Positions 25,640 through 31,224 of a stretch of 33,021 bases of DNA are shown here, one piece after another (position 1 is the stretch's first letter; every line of letters starts with the position of its first letter). The position numbers and the translations under genes were made by a program. Location: IMG/VR virus record IMGVR_UViG_3300032050_000493, positions 1 to 33,021 of that record. One strand, given 5' to 3'. The notes below the pieces were generated by a model. The model was not told where the DNA came from. It made no database searches and saw nothing but the letters and a program-made list of their open reading frames with translations. Source of the stretch: a virus.

Positions 25640-25875
25640 GAGACATCCACCACAATGTCACGGGTCATGCCACCAACCTTGCGTTTAGCGTAAATCACCA
25701 CCGCCCTAGTCTTAGCAACCTGGCAGTCCTGAATGGCGCTAACCACCTCAAGTCTGGTCATTGAGTGGACTTTATCGTCCACAATAAGTTGCTGCTCTGG
25801 CATGGCCTGTTTATCGGGCATAATCCCGCAGCCACTTAAAAACAGTAAACAAACCCCGGCTATGATCATTTTCAT
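25621..25875 (-). CDS. Small lipoprotein
   Basis: 84 residues with an N-terminal signal MKMIIAGVCLLFLSGCGIMP. LLFLSGC is a lipobox, predicting lipidation at Cys15. The mature part has MTRLEVVSAIQDCQ and ends with DIVVDVSCAPLY; its two cysteines may form a disulfide in the periplasm. The start at 25875 is chosen because GGGGGAG precedes it and it gives the signal peptide; the in-frame start at 25989 would lie inside the SSB gene. Early phage lipoproteins may block superinfection; whether this one does, or acts as an outer-membrane spanin, is unknown. Confidence 0.75.
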   Translation of the reverse strand: MKMIIAGVCLLFLSGCGIMPDKQAMPEQQLIVDDKVHSMTRLEVVSAIQDCQVAKTRAVVIYAKRKVGGMTRDIVVDVSCAPLY

Positions 25876-25885
25876 AATCTCCCCC

Positions 25886-26287
25886 TTAAAATGGCGTGTC
25901 ATCGTTGATGTCACCCGCATAGGACCGAGAAGGGTATTTTCCGGCGTTTTGGGGCGTTTGCGCTTGAGAATCGGGTTTAGACCCAGCAAACTCTAATTCG
26001 CCCACCCTAGCCCTTAAAGTCACGCCCTCGGTGCCATCATGGCGCTTATAGGTTTCTACATGGGGTTCGGTCATGCTGACAAACAATAGTTGGCCTTTGG
26101 TTAAGTACGGTCTTAATTTTTCGCACCTATCCCCCCACATGGTTCCGTTAACCCATTGGGTCGGCTGCTTACCATCAACCTTGCGGCCATATGAAAACGC
26201 CAAGGACAAATCCATAACTGCTTTGCCGTCTGGTGTAAAGCGTACTTCTGGGTCATTGCCCAGACGGGCTAATCCGATCATTAACAT
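25886..26287 (-). CDS. ssb: Single-stranded DNA-binding protein
   Basis: 133 residues. The OB-fold pattern of bacterial SSB is clear: IGLARLGNDPEVRFTPDGKA, LSLAFSYGRK, WVNGTMWGDRCEKLRPYLTK and GQLLFVSMTEPHVETYKRHD. A short linker leads to the acidic tip DINDDTPF, which matches the host SSB end (DDDIPF type) that recruits repair and replication proteins. It overlaps the exonuclease stop in a TAATG junction. It would coat ssDNA for replication and for the annealase encoded two genes upstream. Confidence 0.93.
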   Translation of the reverse strand: MLMIGLARLGNDPEVRFTPDGKAVMDLSLAFSYGRKVDGKQPTQWVNGTMWGDRCEKLRPYLTKGQLLFVSMTEPHVETYKRHDGTEGVTLRARVGELEFAGSKPDSQAQTPQNAGKYPSRSYAGDINDDTPF

Positions 26288-26934
26288 TAAAAACTCCCTT
26301 TATCAAAATAATTCGATTCATCATTAAAAAACTCAAATAGTGCATTGCACTCGGCTAAGAACTTCTCGGCAGCTGCCTCAACTTCTGCCAACTCCTCTGG
26401 GGTCGGGACATATTTCTTGATAAATAGGTCTTTCCCCTCACCCATGCGCGGGTCGTAAGACACAAACCAAACATCTTTACCAGTACAGGCCGACTGCAAA
26501 AGCATCTGGGGTTTGTACTCTGGTGGGATAGCCTGGTTAGCCACATACTTCATGTGTGTCTTAGTCTTAGGGCATTTGACCTCAATCAAGCAGCCATCTG
26601 ACACGAACCCGTCAGGACTCACCCCGCAATGGTCAATACTTGGATGGTCAATAAAGCCGACATCCTTAACCATTAGACCGGTAAGGGTCTCAAAGGCCTC
26701 CTTAGCGGCAGCCTCCTGTTCCACGCCCCATTGCATATCCGAGGTCATATATTTGTCGGCAAAGGTGTTGGTAATGCGCTCGGCCACCACCTCATAACGC
26801 AGGTTCTCCCGCTCACTAGACTCTTTGCCAGACTTTAGGAAGTTCATGGCCGCAGCCATTCTGGAACCGGTCAGCTTACCGAGGCGGTCATTCCACCAGG
26901 TTCCGTCTTGCTGAAATGGATTTGGCTCACGCAT
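26287..26934 (-). CDS. YqaJ/lambda-exonuclease family 5'-3' exonuclease
   Basis: 215 residues from the ATG at 26934. The catalytic core of the family is present: LTGSRMAAAMNFLKSG near the N-terminus, WGVEQE (residues 69-74), SPDGF with D108, and LIEVKCPKTKTH with E118 and K120. These form the PD-(D/E)XK metal site of lambda Exo. It resects double-stranded ends to give 3' overhangs for the adjacent ERF annealase. AAGGTGAT precedes the chosen ATG; a GTG three codons upstream is the alternative. It overlaps the annealase by eight bases. Confidence 0.9.
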   Translation of the reverse strand: MREPNPFQQDGTWWNDRLGKLTGSRMAAAMNFLKSGKESSERENLRYEVVAERITNTFADKYMTSDMQWGVEQEAAAKEAFETLTGLMVKDVGFIDHPSIDHCGVSPDGFVSDGCLIEVKCPKTKTHMKYVANQAIPPEYKPQMLLQSACTGKDVWFVSYDPRMGEGKDLFIKKYVPTPEELAEVEAAAEKFLAECNALFEFFNDESNYFDKGSF

Positions 26935-27475
26935 TTTGATCACCTTTTAGTTTTTCGTTATGTTTGGCTGCAAAGTCCCGCACCATTTCGCGTTCGTCTG
27001 CTGCTAATGTTTTCCATGTAGCAGTTAACTGGTCGGTTGATGTGGCTGCCGTAATCAAGGCCTCAATCTCTGCCTTGGTGCGGGTCGATTTAGGTTTGTT
27101 TGGGCGCGATGCTTGATTGCCGTCATCATCCTCTGGCGCAATACCGCAAGCCGCCTGGAGCGAATACCGGCGGGCGTAGGTCATTGCTGACCCGTATCCC
27201 TGAGCATCCTGTTTAGTAGCTGGCACATGGAGTTTGCCACCAGAAATCATCTCACCAGACTCATGGATAAAAATAGTCTCGATAATGATTCCATCGGCGC
27301 AGTCATGCGAATGCTGAACCAAGGCAATACCGTTGTCGTTTAGGGCATCAATCACGGCCTCAACGCAAGCTGCCAAGTCGGCATACCTTGATTTGAAGTG
27401 TGGATTGGTGGACGATTTGAGTGCAGGTCCAAAGGCCTTTTGTGCTTTGACTAACGCGGTTGCTATTTTTTGCAT
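26927..27475 (-). CDS. erf: ERF-family single-strand annealing recombinase
   Basis: 182 residues. The ERF superfamily start MQKIATALVKAQKAFGPALK with NPHFKSRYADLAA and the diagnostic AQGYGSAMTYARRYSLQAAC then GIAPEDDDGN are all present. P22 Erf is the namesake; it anneals complementary ssDNA to recombine or circularise phage DNA. The start at 27475 has GGAGGGAAT in front; the open frame upstream to 27550 lies in the previous small gene's region and is not used. The partners are the exonuclease and SSB immediately downstream. Confidence 0.93.
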   Translation of the reverse strand: MQKIATALVKAQKAFGPALKSSTNPHFKSRYADLAACVEAVIDALNDNGIALVQHSHDCADGIIIETIFIHESGEMISGGKLHVPATKQDAQGYGSAMTYARRYSLQAACGIAPEDDDGNQASRPNKPKSTRTKAEIEALITAATSTDQLTATWKTLAADEREMVRDFAAKHNEKLKGDQNA

Positions 27476-27486
27476 ATTCCCTCCGA

Positions 27487-27615
27487 TTAAATAAATGCTA
27501 AAAGTAAACAAAACACCACTAAACCTACGGCAGCAAAGGCCTCCACCCAAGGAGATTCTTTTTTAGTAAACACATTACGCTGCCATTTATTTGCCTCAAA
27601 GTTAGTTTTTCTCAT
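27487..27615 (-). CDS. Small membrane protein (42 aa)
   Basis: The product MRKTNFEANKWQRNVFTKKE then PWVEAFAAVGLVVFCLLLAF has a basic N-terminal half and a single C-terminal membrane helix. It starts inside the end of the 122-aa gene and stops 12 bases before the ERF start, filling what would otherwise be a gap in the operon. I do not recognise it. Confidence 0.55.
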   Translation of the reverse strand: MRKTNFEANKWQRNVFTKKESPWVEAFAAVGLVVFCLLLAFI

Positions 27616-27970
27616 TTTTTCTTTTTAAATACCTTTCATGTGTGGTTAGTTTTGGCAATTTGTGTGGTTTGGTTAAACCCTGCCAAAATATTTTTTTTCG
27701 ATCATTAAAGTTCCACTCTTTTATTTCTTTGCATTTAACCTTTTGTTTATAGGCATCTGGTTGCAAAGTTGCTGGCTGAATAGGGTTTGATTCACCATCA
27801 ACAAAATACCAAACCCCATTTTCAAACCATGCTTCTGAACAACTAAAAATGCCCAAATACAAAAGATATAAACCATTTCTAACAGGCATAACCGCGTAAG
27901 AAATTGGCTCTGTTGTTGGGTAATCAGGGTCATTTTCTAAATTAAAATATATGTCTATGATTCCCATCAT
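27602..27970 (-). CDS. Hypothetical 122-aa protein of leftward early operon
   Basis: It starts at 27970 in an ATGA overlap with the HTH gene. The product begins MMGIIDIYFNLENDPDYPTT, has a beta-rich middle (AVMPVRNGLYLLYLGIFSCS, then WFENGVWYFVDGE), and ends with a very basic helix (LTTHERYLKRKNEKN). The A+T content is higher than in its neighbours, which may mean recent acquisition. I recognise no family. An open frame reaching to 28063 is rejected because it lies within the neighbouring gene. Confidence 0.6.
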   Translation of the reverse strand: MMGIIDIYFNLENDPDYPTTEPISYAVMPVRNGLYLLYLGIFSCSEAWFENGVWYFVDGESNPIQPATLQPDAYKQKVKCKEIKEWNFNDRKKIFWQGLTKPHKLPKLTTHERYLKRKNEKN

Positions 27971-28206
27971 GCCACCCGACTTCTGCGTGGTACTGATAGC
28001 AAGCGATAGACTGCGTAACGCACACCAGACGGCTCTTTGACCATATCGGTAACAATGTCCCAACCCTCTGCCTTGAGGTCATAAATAATGTCAGCTAGGC
28101 GTGTGGCGTGATAGCGCTCAATTGCCTCCCAACTGGTTATCTTTTTCTTGCTAATTAAATGATGTGCAACTAGGTTAATTTTGGTGTCTTTCATAATTAC
28201 TCTCAT
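27967..28206 (-). CDS. Small winged helix-turn-helix protein (HTH_39-like)
   Basis: 79 residues from the ATG at 28206, which follows the strong site GGAGGAATT. The core INLVAHHLISKKKITSWEAI, then RYHATRLADIIYDLKAEGWD, fits a winged HTH: a helix, the ITxxEA turn, a recognition helix RLADIIYDL, and a beta wing with VRYAVYRLL. Such short phage HTH_39-type proteins are probably DNA-binding regulators. It could be the factor acting on the early-region operators, but nothing links it to a given site. Confidence 0.7.
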   Translation of the reverse strand: MRVIMKDTKINLVAHHLISKKKITSWEAIERYHATRLADIIYDLKAEGWDIVTDMVKEPSGVRYAVYRLLSVPRRSRVA

Positions 28207-28460
28207 AATTCCTCCACGGTTATTTTGTAATGACGGCCATTGCAATCCACAACAAACAAATGCTTTTTGGTGCTAAGAAACTGACCCTCTGGGCCTAAAT
28301 CCCAATGAATGCGACCTGTTCCGTAAACAATATCTAATGGGTCAGGTGCGTTTAGGGCTCTTTTGATTATGTGAGCGATGTAGTCGCAATATGCTGGTTG
28401 CGCCTGTTGCTCTTGATGCTGCAACTGCTGGTGGTGATGTAAGTCTTGTAAATCGTCCAT
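28203..28460 (-). CDS. Hypothetical His/Gln-rich protein (85 aa)
   Basis: 85 residues. The N-terminus is unusual, a run of His and Gln (LHHHQQLQHQEQQAQPAYCD), which could bind metal. It is followed by a small beta-rich domain (HIIKRALNAPDPLDIVYGTG, then FLSTKKHLFVVDCNGRHYKI). The ribosome site GGAGAGAAG sits at the start, and its TGA overlaps the next ATG. No family recognised. Confidence 0.6.
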   Translation of the reverse strand: MDDLQDLHHHQQLQHQEQQAQPAYCDYIAHIIKRALNAPDPLDIVYGTGRIHWDLGPEGQFLSTKKHLFVVDCNGRHYKITVEEL

Positions 28461-28478
28461 TTCTTCTCTCCGATAAAT

Positions 28479-28492
28479 GGGGCCGAAGCCCC
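28479..28492 (-). terminator. UUCG hairpin between first two genes of leftward operon
   Basis: On the minus strand the sequence reads GGGGC-TTCG-GCCCC, a five-pair stem closed by a C(UUCG)G tetraloop, one of the most stable RNA hairpins. Only ATTT follows, so it is a weak terminator at best; a partial attenuator or an mRNA-stability element just ahead of the 85-aa gene is more likely. Confidence 0.55.
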
Positions 28493-28497
28493 GTTAA

Positions 28498-28677
28498 TTA
28501 ATTTTGATATTGCGTAGGTAATTTAGCGCGGGCCTGAATTTCGTTTGCAGCTTGATAGTCGGCACAAATTGGAAACTCGTCACCGTTGGCCAAAACTGCT
28601 ATCCATGCGCCGCCAACAGTAGCTTTAATACGAGCGTTGTAGCGTGATTCTTGTTTGTAAATTTCTTTAACTTGCAT
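28498..28677 (-). CDS. Hypothetical 59-aa protein, first gene of leftward early operon
   Basis: The product begins MQVKEIYKQESRYNARIKAT, continues VGGAWIAVLANGDEFPICAD and ends in a helix with QARAKLPTQ. It is a small mixed alpha-beta protein without recognised motifs. GGAGAG lies eight bases before the ATG. It is the promoter-proximal gene, followed by the UUCG hairpin, so it may be made in larger amounts than the rest of the operon. First early genes in phages are often host-takeover factors; here that is speculation. Confidence 0.6.
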   Translation of the reverse strand: MQVKEIYKQESRYNARIKATVGGAWIAVLANGDEFPICADYQAANEIQARAKLPTQYQN

Positions 28678-28721
28678 TTTTTCTCTCCGATTTTGTTACC
28701 CGATCAAATGACCGTAAATTA

Positions 28722-28750
28722 ATAGTAAACTGTTTATTTACTGTTTGCAA
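28722..28750 (-). promoter_or_regulatory. Main leftward early promoter with overlapping operator
   Basis: On the minus strand TTGCAA (28745-28750) and TACTAT (28722-28727) are separated by exactly 17 bases, a good sigma-70 layout. The spacer carries AAACAGT twice. The sequence GTAAACTGTTTAT at 28725-28737 is a one-mismatch copy of the perfect palindrome at 2773-2785. The transcript would have a leader of about 40 bases to the ATG at 28677. A repressor or activator bound here would control the recombination operon. Confidence 0.65.
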
Positions 28751-28769
28751 CGGATTTATGCGTTTTTTT

Positions 28770-28853
28770 ATCAAAATTAGGGAAAATACCTATAAAACTA
28801 GGGTAAACCACTATAAAAATAGGCGATTGCCTACTAAAAATAGGCGTATGCCT
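28770..28853. repeat. Four tandem 21-bp iterons with inner dyads
   Basis: Units start at 28770, 28791, 28812 and 28833. They begin ATCAAAATTAGGG, TATAAAACTAGGG, TATAAAAATAGGC and ACTAAAAATAGGC, so AAAA and TAGG recur every 21 bases, two helical turns. Units three and four also contain perfect dyads TAGGC-N4-GCCTA at 28820-28833 and 28841-28854. The first two units have looser dyads ending in CC. The phased A tracts predict bent DNA. Regular binding sites like these serve as replication-origin iterons or stacked operators. The 126-aa replication-like protein (29741) and the HTH protein (27967) are candidate binders. Confidence 0.7.
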
Positions 28854-28866
28854 ACTTGCCTAGCCG

Positions 28867-28875
28867 TGGTAATAT
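28867..28875 (+). promoter_or_regulatory. Extended -10 rightward promoter for the structured RNA
   Basis: TGG-TAATAT has the TGn extension that lets a promoter work with a weak -35; the -35 position falls in the last iteron and has no good match. The predicted start, 6-8 bases downstream, falls at 28881-28883, exactly where the first strand of the closing stem of the structured RNA begins. Iteron-bound protein would sit directly over this promoter. Confidence 0.55.
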
Positions 28876-28880
28876 AGAGG

Positions 28881-29338
28881 GGTCAGCAAGGTGGCACTTG
28901 TTGGAATCTCTTTATAGGCGTTAAACCCCGAATTTTTCGGTGGTGCGATAAATGCTTGGAATCGGTCATTCGCCGTAAAGAGGACTTATTCCAAGGATGC
29001 CCTGCCAGGCCGCACCACCCAAGAGTTTGGGGTTTTTTGTTGCCTGCTGACCGTACTCCGAGCGTTATTAAGAGCCTACATCGGCTGCGCGGAACAGTAG
29101 ATACGGTATCGGCTCACCACCAGATTACCGGAGCAGCCTGTCAACGAGGGACTGCGGAACTAGCCTAAGACATGGGTGATAGACAACTTAGGCTAGGATG
29201 AATCGTTGCCTTATGGGGCGCATAGGCTGGATTGTTTTACTAATCTTTGCTGGTGCTAAAGTGATCATGGCTATCACCCTTGGGTAATCTATGGCAAAAA
29301 GAAATAGAAACTAAAAACTGCCTTGCAAACTATTTCTT
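28881..29338 (+). ncRNA. Candidate large structured RNA with nested stems and a pseudoknot
   Basis: There is no credible gene between 28678 and 29370. Long perfect complementarities are nested: GGTCAGCA 28881-28888 with 29045-29052; AAACCCC 28923-28929 with 29029-29035; GGTGGTGCG 28939-28947 with 29011-29019; CTTGGAAT 28955-28962 with 28988-28995. A second domain has a 10-base stem (CTAGCCTAAG 29160-29169 with 29187-29196) whose loop GGGTGATAG 29174-29182 is complementary over nine bases to 29271-29279, a pseudoknot. A GCC(T)TATG/CATAGGC hairpin at 29208-29227 and a nine-base AAGAAATAG stem (29299-29307 with 29330-29338) follow. This may be one RNA of about 460 bases, or a shorter RNA plus a leader. 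I cannot assign it to a known class; GOLLD and ROOL types are the first to test. Confidence 0.6.
29018..29038 (+). terminator. Terminator-like hairpin inside the structured RNA
   Basis: CCCAA (29018-29022) pairs with TTGGG (29027-29031) around GAGT and is followed by G and six T residues. It would end a transcript of about 158 bases starting at 28881. Its GGGGTTT is also complementary to AAACCCC at 28923-28929, so the terminator and a long-range stem exclude each other, as in an attenuator. Confidence 0.55.
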
Positions 29339-29370
29339 AATCATTTATTCTCTGCAACAAGGAGAACAAT

Positions 29371-29643
29371 ATGACCTTAGATGACCTAGAAGAAGTTGCC
29401 CTTAAATGCGGAATGGTAAGAACTAAAAAAAATTGGTCGGCCACCGAATCACAGTTGGAATGCTTTGCAAACAACCTGCTGGAAGAATTTAGAGGCATTG
29501 CCAGGGACCAGTTAATCCAATCCATTAAACGAGCAGCTGACTATGAACGCGAACAATGCGCCAAGGTCGCTGAGATGTCCTGGTTTGAGGGCATGGAACA
29601 AGAGGACATAGCCAAGGCTATTCGTGAGCGGGGCGATGAATGA
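29371..29643 (+). CDS. Hypothetical helical protein, first gene of rightward early operon
   Basis: 90 residues, all helical and acidic: MTLDDLEEVALKCGMVRTKK, a central CFANNLLEEFRGIARDQLIQ, and a C-terminal EREQCAKVAEMS with EDIAKAIRERGDE. The strong site AAGGAGAACAAT precedes the ATG. The repeated A-x-x-E-R-E-x-C-A pattern is common in small phage early proteins of unknown role. Its stop overlaps the next ATG. Any attenuation in the preceding RNA region would control this gene first. Confidence 0.65.
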   Translation: MTLDDLEEVALKCGMVRTKKNWSATESQLECFANNLLEEFRGIARDQLIQSIKRAADYEREQCAKVAEMSWFEGMEQEDIAKAIRERGDE

Positions 29644-29744
29644 TTGCCTATTCTGCTCAAACCCCGTCATTAATGGACTTTTCGTGGTTTATTTTGGTTG
29701 TTGCTATTTTGGCTTGTTTAGCTATTTGGTTGAGGGATAAATGA
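29640..29744 (+). CDS. Single-span membrane micro-protein (34 aa)
   Basis: The product begins MIAYSAQTPSLMDFSWFILV, continues VVAILACLAIWL and ends RDK, a single membrane helix with a short polar start. It overlaps the preceding stop and the following start, each as ATGA, and so sits in the operon as a coupled gene. No function recognised. Confidence 0.55.
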   Translation: MIAYSAQTPSLMDFSWFILVVAILACLAIWLRDK

Positions 29745-30121
29745 CAGACTTTGAAGAATTTTGGAAAACCTACCCACGCCGTGTGGCCAAGGGCGATGCG
29801 CGTAAGGCTTGGAAACAAACTGAGGGTATTCGCCCGCCTCTGCCGGAACTGTTGGACGCTATTCGGCAACAAATCCGCTCAGACCAATGGCGCAAGAATG
29901 ATGGCCAGTTCGTATGCTATCCCGCCACATGGTTACGCCAAGAGCGGTGGTCTGACGAATTAAAAGTGACCTTGCCTGGTGTGGTTGACGGCAAGGAATG
30001 GCATGAGACATGGCCCGGAATTGTGGCCAAAGGCAAAGAATTAGGCATTTTGGAGAGCCAGTTTGACCAGCCGTATTTGTTTAAAGCTGCGGTATTGCGC
30101 GGATCGGTCAAGGCCGCATGA
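29741..30121 (+). CDS. Replication-associated protein fragment-like (phage replication protein C-terminal domain)
   Basis: 126 residues. The start DFEEFWKTYPRRVAKGDARK with AWKQ, and the later QFVCYPATWLRQERWSDEL, match the C-terminal domain of many phage replication and helicase-loader proteins (F-W-x-x-Y-P-R-K plus P-x-x-W-L-x-Q-x-R-W). Here the domain stands alone without the usual N-terminal winged helix, so it may work with a host helicase or with the iteron array 900 bases upstream. Its stop overlaps the dpdA-like start as ATGA. The replication role is a family-based inference. Confidence 0.7.
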   Translation: MTDFEEFWKTYPRRVAKGDARKAWKQTEGIRPPLPELLDAIRQQIRSDQWRKNDGQFVCYPATWLRQERWSDELKVTLPGVVDGKEWHETWPGIVAKGKELGILESQFDQPYLFKAAVLRGSVKAA

Positions 30122-30855
30122 TCCATTATCACGGCTTACCAATAACCCCGGCCACGGTTGCTAACTATGCAGTACAAGCAGGTCACGCATTTGTGTCGTT
30201 TGCGCACCCTGACCAGGTTGGGACGGCCATAGAAGTTTGCCAATCGTTTGCTTTAGACAATGGTGCCTTTAGCGCCTGGAAATCAGGAAAACCCATGAAA
30301 GATTGGACCCAGTTTTACGATTGGGCATTAAATCTTAAAAAAGTGCCATCGTGCGATTTTGCCGTGATTCCCGATGTTATTGACGGTACTGAATCGGACA
30401 ACGATGCTTTGCTAAAAGATTGCCCATTACCGCATTGGTTTGGCTCTCCGGTATGGCATTTGCATGAATCCCTTGAAAGACTTGAGCAGCTGGCCAATAC
30501 CTATGTACGGGTTTCTTTGGGCAGTTCTGGTGAATATGCCACGGTTGGCACAACTGCTTGGTGGTCTAGGATGGGCGCAGCAATGCGGGTTATTTGTGAT
30601 GATATGGGTAGGCCAATTTGCAAACTGCATGGACTTAGAATGCTTGACCCCGCCGTTTTTACTAGGTTTCCATTTAGTTCAACTGATAGCACCAATATTG
30701 GTAGAAATGTAGGAATTGATAAACATTGGAAAAATGGTAACTATCCACCGCCCACCAAAGAGGCTAGGGCGCAAGTTATGCGGGCGAGAATTGAGTCACA
30801 AAATGCACCAGCAACATGGAATTTTATGCAAATAGAACAGGATGGTTTATTTTGA
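30118..30855 (+). CDS. dpdA: DpdA-like DNA-guanine transglycosylase (7-deazaguanine DNA modification)
   Basis: 245 residues. The tRNA-guanine-transglycosylase-like pattern is visible: SFALDNGAFSAW with D47 in the position of the substrate-binding Asp of TDSGGF; IPDVID; PVWHLHESLERLEQLA; YVRVSLGSSGEY; KLHGLRM; and RFPFSSTDSTN with D190 in the likely nucleophile position. This order fits phage DpdA-family proteins, which exchange guanine in DNA for a preQ0-type base and so protect it from restriction enzymes. The queD-like gene follows with a four-base overlap and makes an intermediate of the same pathway. queE, queC and folE are absent, so the host must supply those steps. The exact base made cannot be read from the sequence. 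Confidence 0.75.
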   Translation: MIHYHGLPITPATVANYAVQAGHAFVSFAHPDQVGTAIEVCQSFALDNGAFSAWKSGKPMKDWTQFYDWALNLKKVPSCDFAVIPDVIDGTESDNDALLKDCPLPHWFGSPVWHLHESLERLEQLANTYVRVSLGSSGEYATVGTTAWWSRMGAAMRVICDDMGRPICKLHGLRMLDPAVFTRFPFSSTDSTNIGRNVGIDKHWKNGNYPPPTKEARAQVMRARIESQNAPATWNFMQIEQDGLF

Positions 30856-31211
30856 AGTTAACTCAAACATTTTTTTTTGATGCGGCGCACACCTTAGACA
30901 GAACGGTCAATGTTTACGACCATCTAAAATCTAAAAACATACATGGCCATACCTATCATGCCAGCATTTCTATAGAGGGCGAGCCAGGTGAAAACGGTAT
31001 GGTTAGGGATTTTGGCGATATTAAACACGCCGTAGATGCCATTCGTTATGCTCTGGACCATGAATTTTTAGACAAAATTCCTGATTTGGGGCCGCCAACA
31101 CTTGAAAATCTTTGCTTTTTTATTGCAAAAAAACTTAAAAATATTGATGTTTGCGAGGTTTCTGTTGAACGCAAAGCGGTTGGCGATAAATGCACATTAA
31201 CGGTTAAATAA
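30852..31211 (+). CDS. queD: QueD-like 6-carboxytetrahydropterin synthase (Cys to Ser)
   Basis: 119 residues from a TTG at 30852 that overlaps the dpdA stop (TTGA); AGGATGG lies before it. The ATG at 30816 would add 12 unrelated residues and a 40-base overlap. Zinc ligands are present: FFDAAH (H13) and IHGHTYH (H31, H33). So are MVRDFGDIK, the DH pair in YALDHEFL (D69, H70) and the substrate Glu in VSVERK (E106). In E. coli QueD the catalytic Cys lies four residues before the HGH; here that position is Ser27. The enzyme would convert dihydroneopterin triphosphate to 6-carboxytetrahydropterin, the second step to preQ0. Activity with Ser is uncertain. Confidence 0.82.
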   Translation: MKLTQTFFFDAAHTLDRTVNVYDHLKSKNIHGHTYHASISIEGEPGENGMVRDFGDIKHAVDAIRYALDHEFLDKIPDLGPPTLENLCFFIAKKLKNIDVCEVSVERKAVGDKCTLTVK

Positions 31212-31224
31212 TTTGGAATTAATT

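Noticed and set aside
25876-25989. N-terminal extension of the lipoprotein
   Set aside because: It would bury the signal peptide and lipobox and lies within the ssb gene; the start at 25875 has a GGGGGAG site.
27476-27550. N-terminal extension of the ERF protein
   Set aside because: The family starts at the methionine coded at 27475, which has a GGAGGG site. The extension overlaps a better-supported 42-aa frame.
28770-28854. Possible CRISPR array
   Set aside because: The period is only 21 bases with no distinct repeat-plus-spacer pattern and no cas genes. Iterons fit better.
28956-29168. Rightward open frame of 70 codons in the control region
   Set aside because: It has a TTG start without a ribosome site and unnatural composition, and it is crossed by the terminator T run and by several complementary stems. 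The structured-RNA reading explains the stretch better.
28881-29340. Known RNA classes: tmRNA, RNase P RNA, group I intron, tRNA
   Set aside because: I found none of the expected hallmarks: no tRNA-like ends or tag frame, no GAGGAAAGTCC-type RNase P core, no interrupted exon, and no TpsiC-like GGTTCRA box.
30816-30851. ATG start for the queD-like gene
   Set aside because: It would add 12 residues not found in the family and a 40-base overlap with the dpdA-like gene. The TTG at 30852 gives a family-length protein and a usual four-base overlap.
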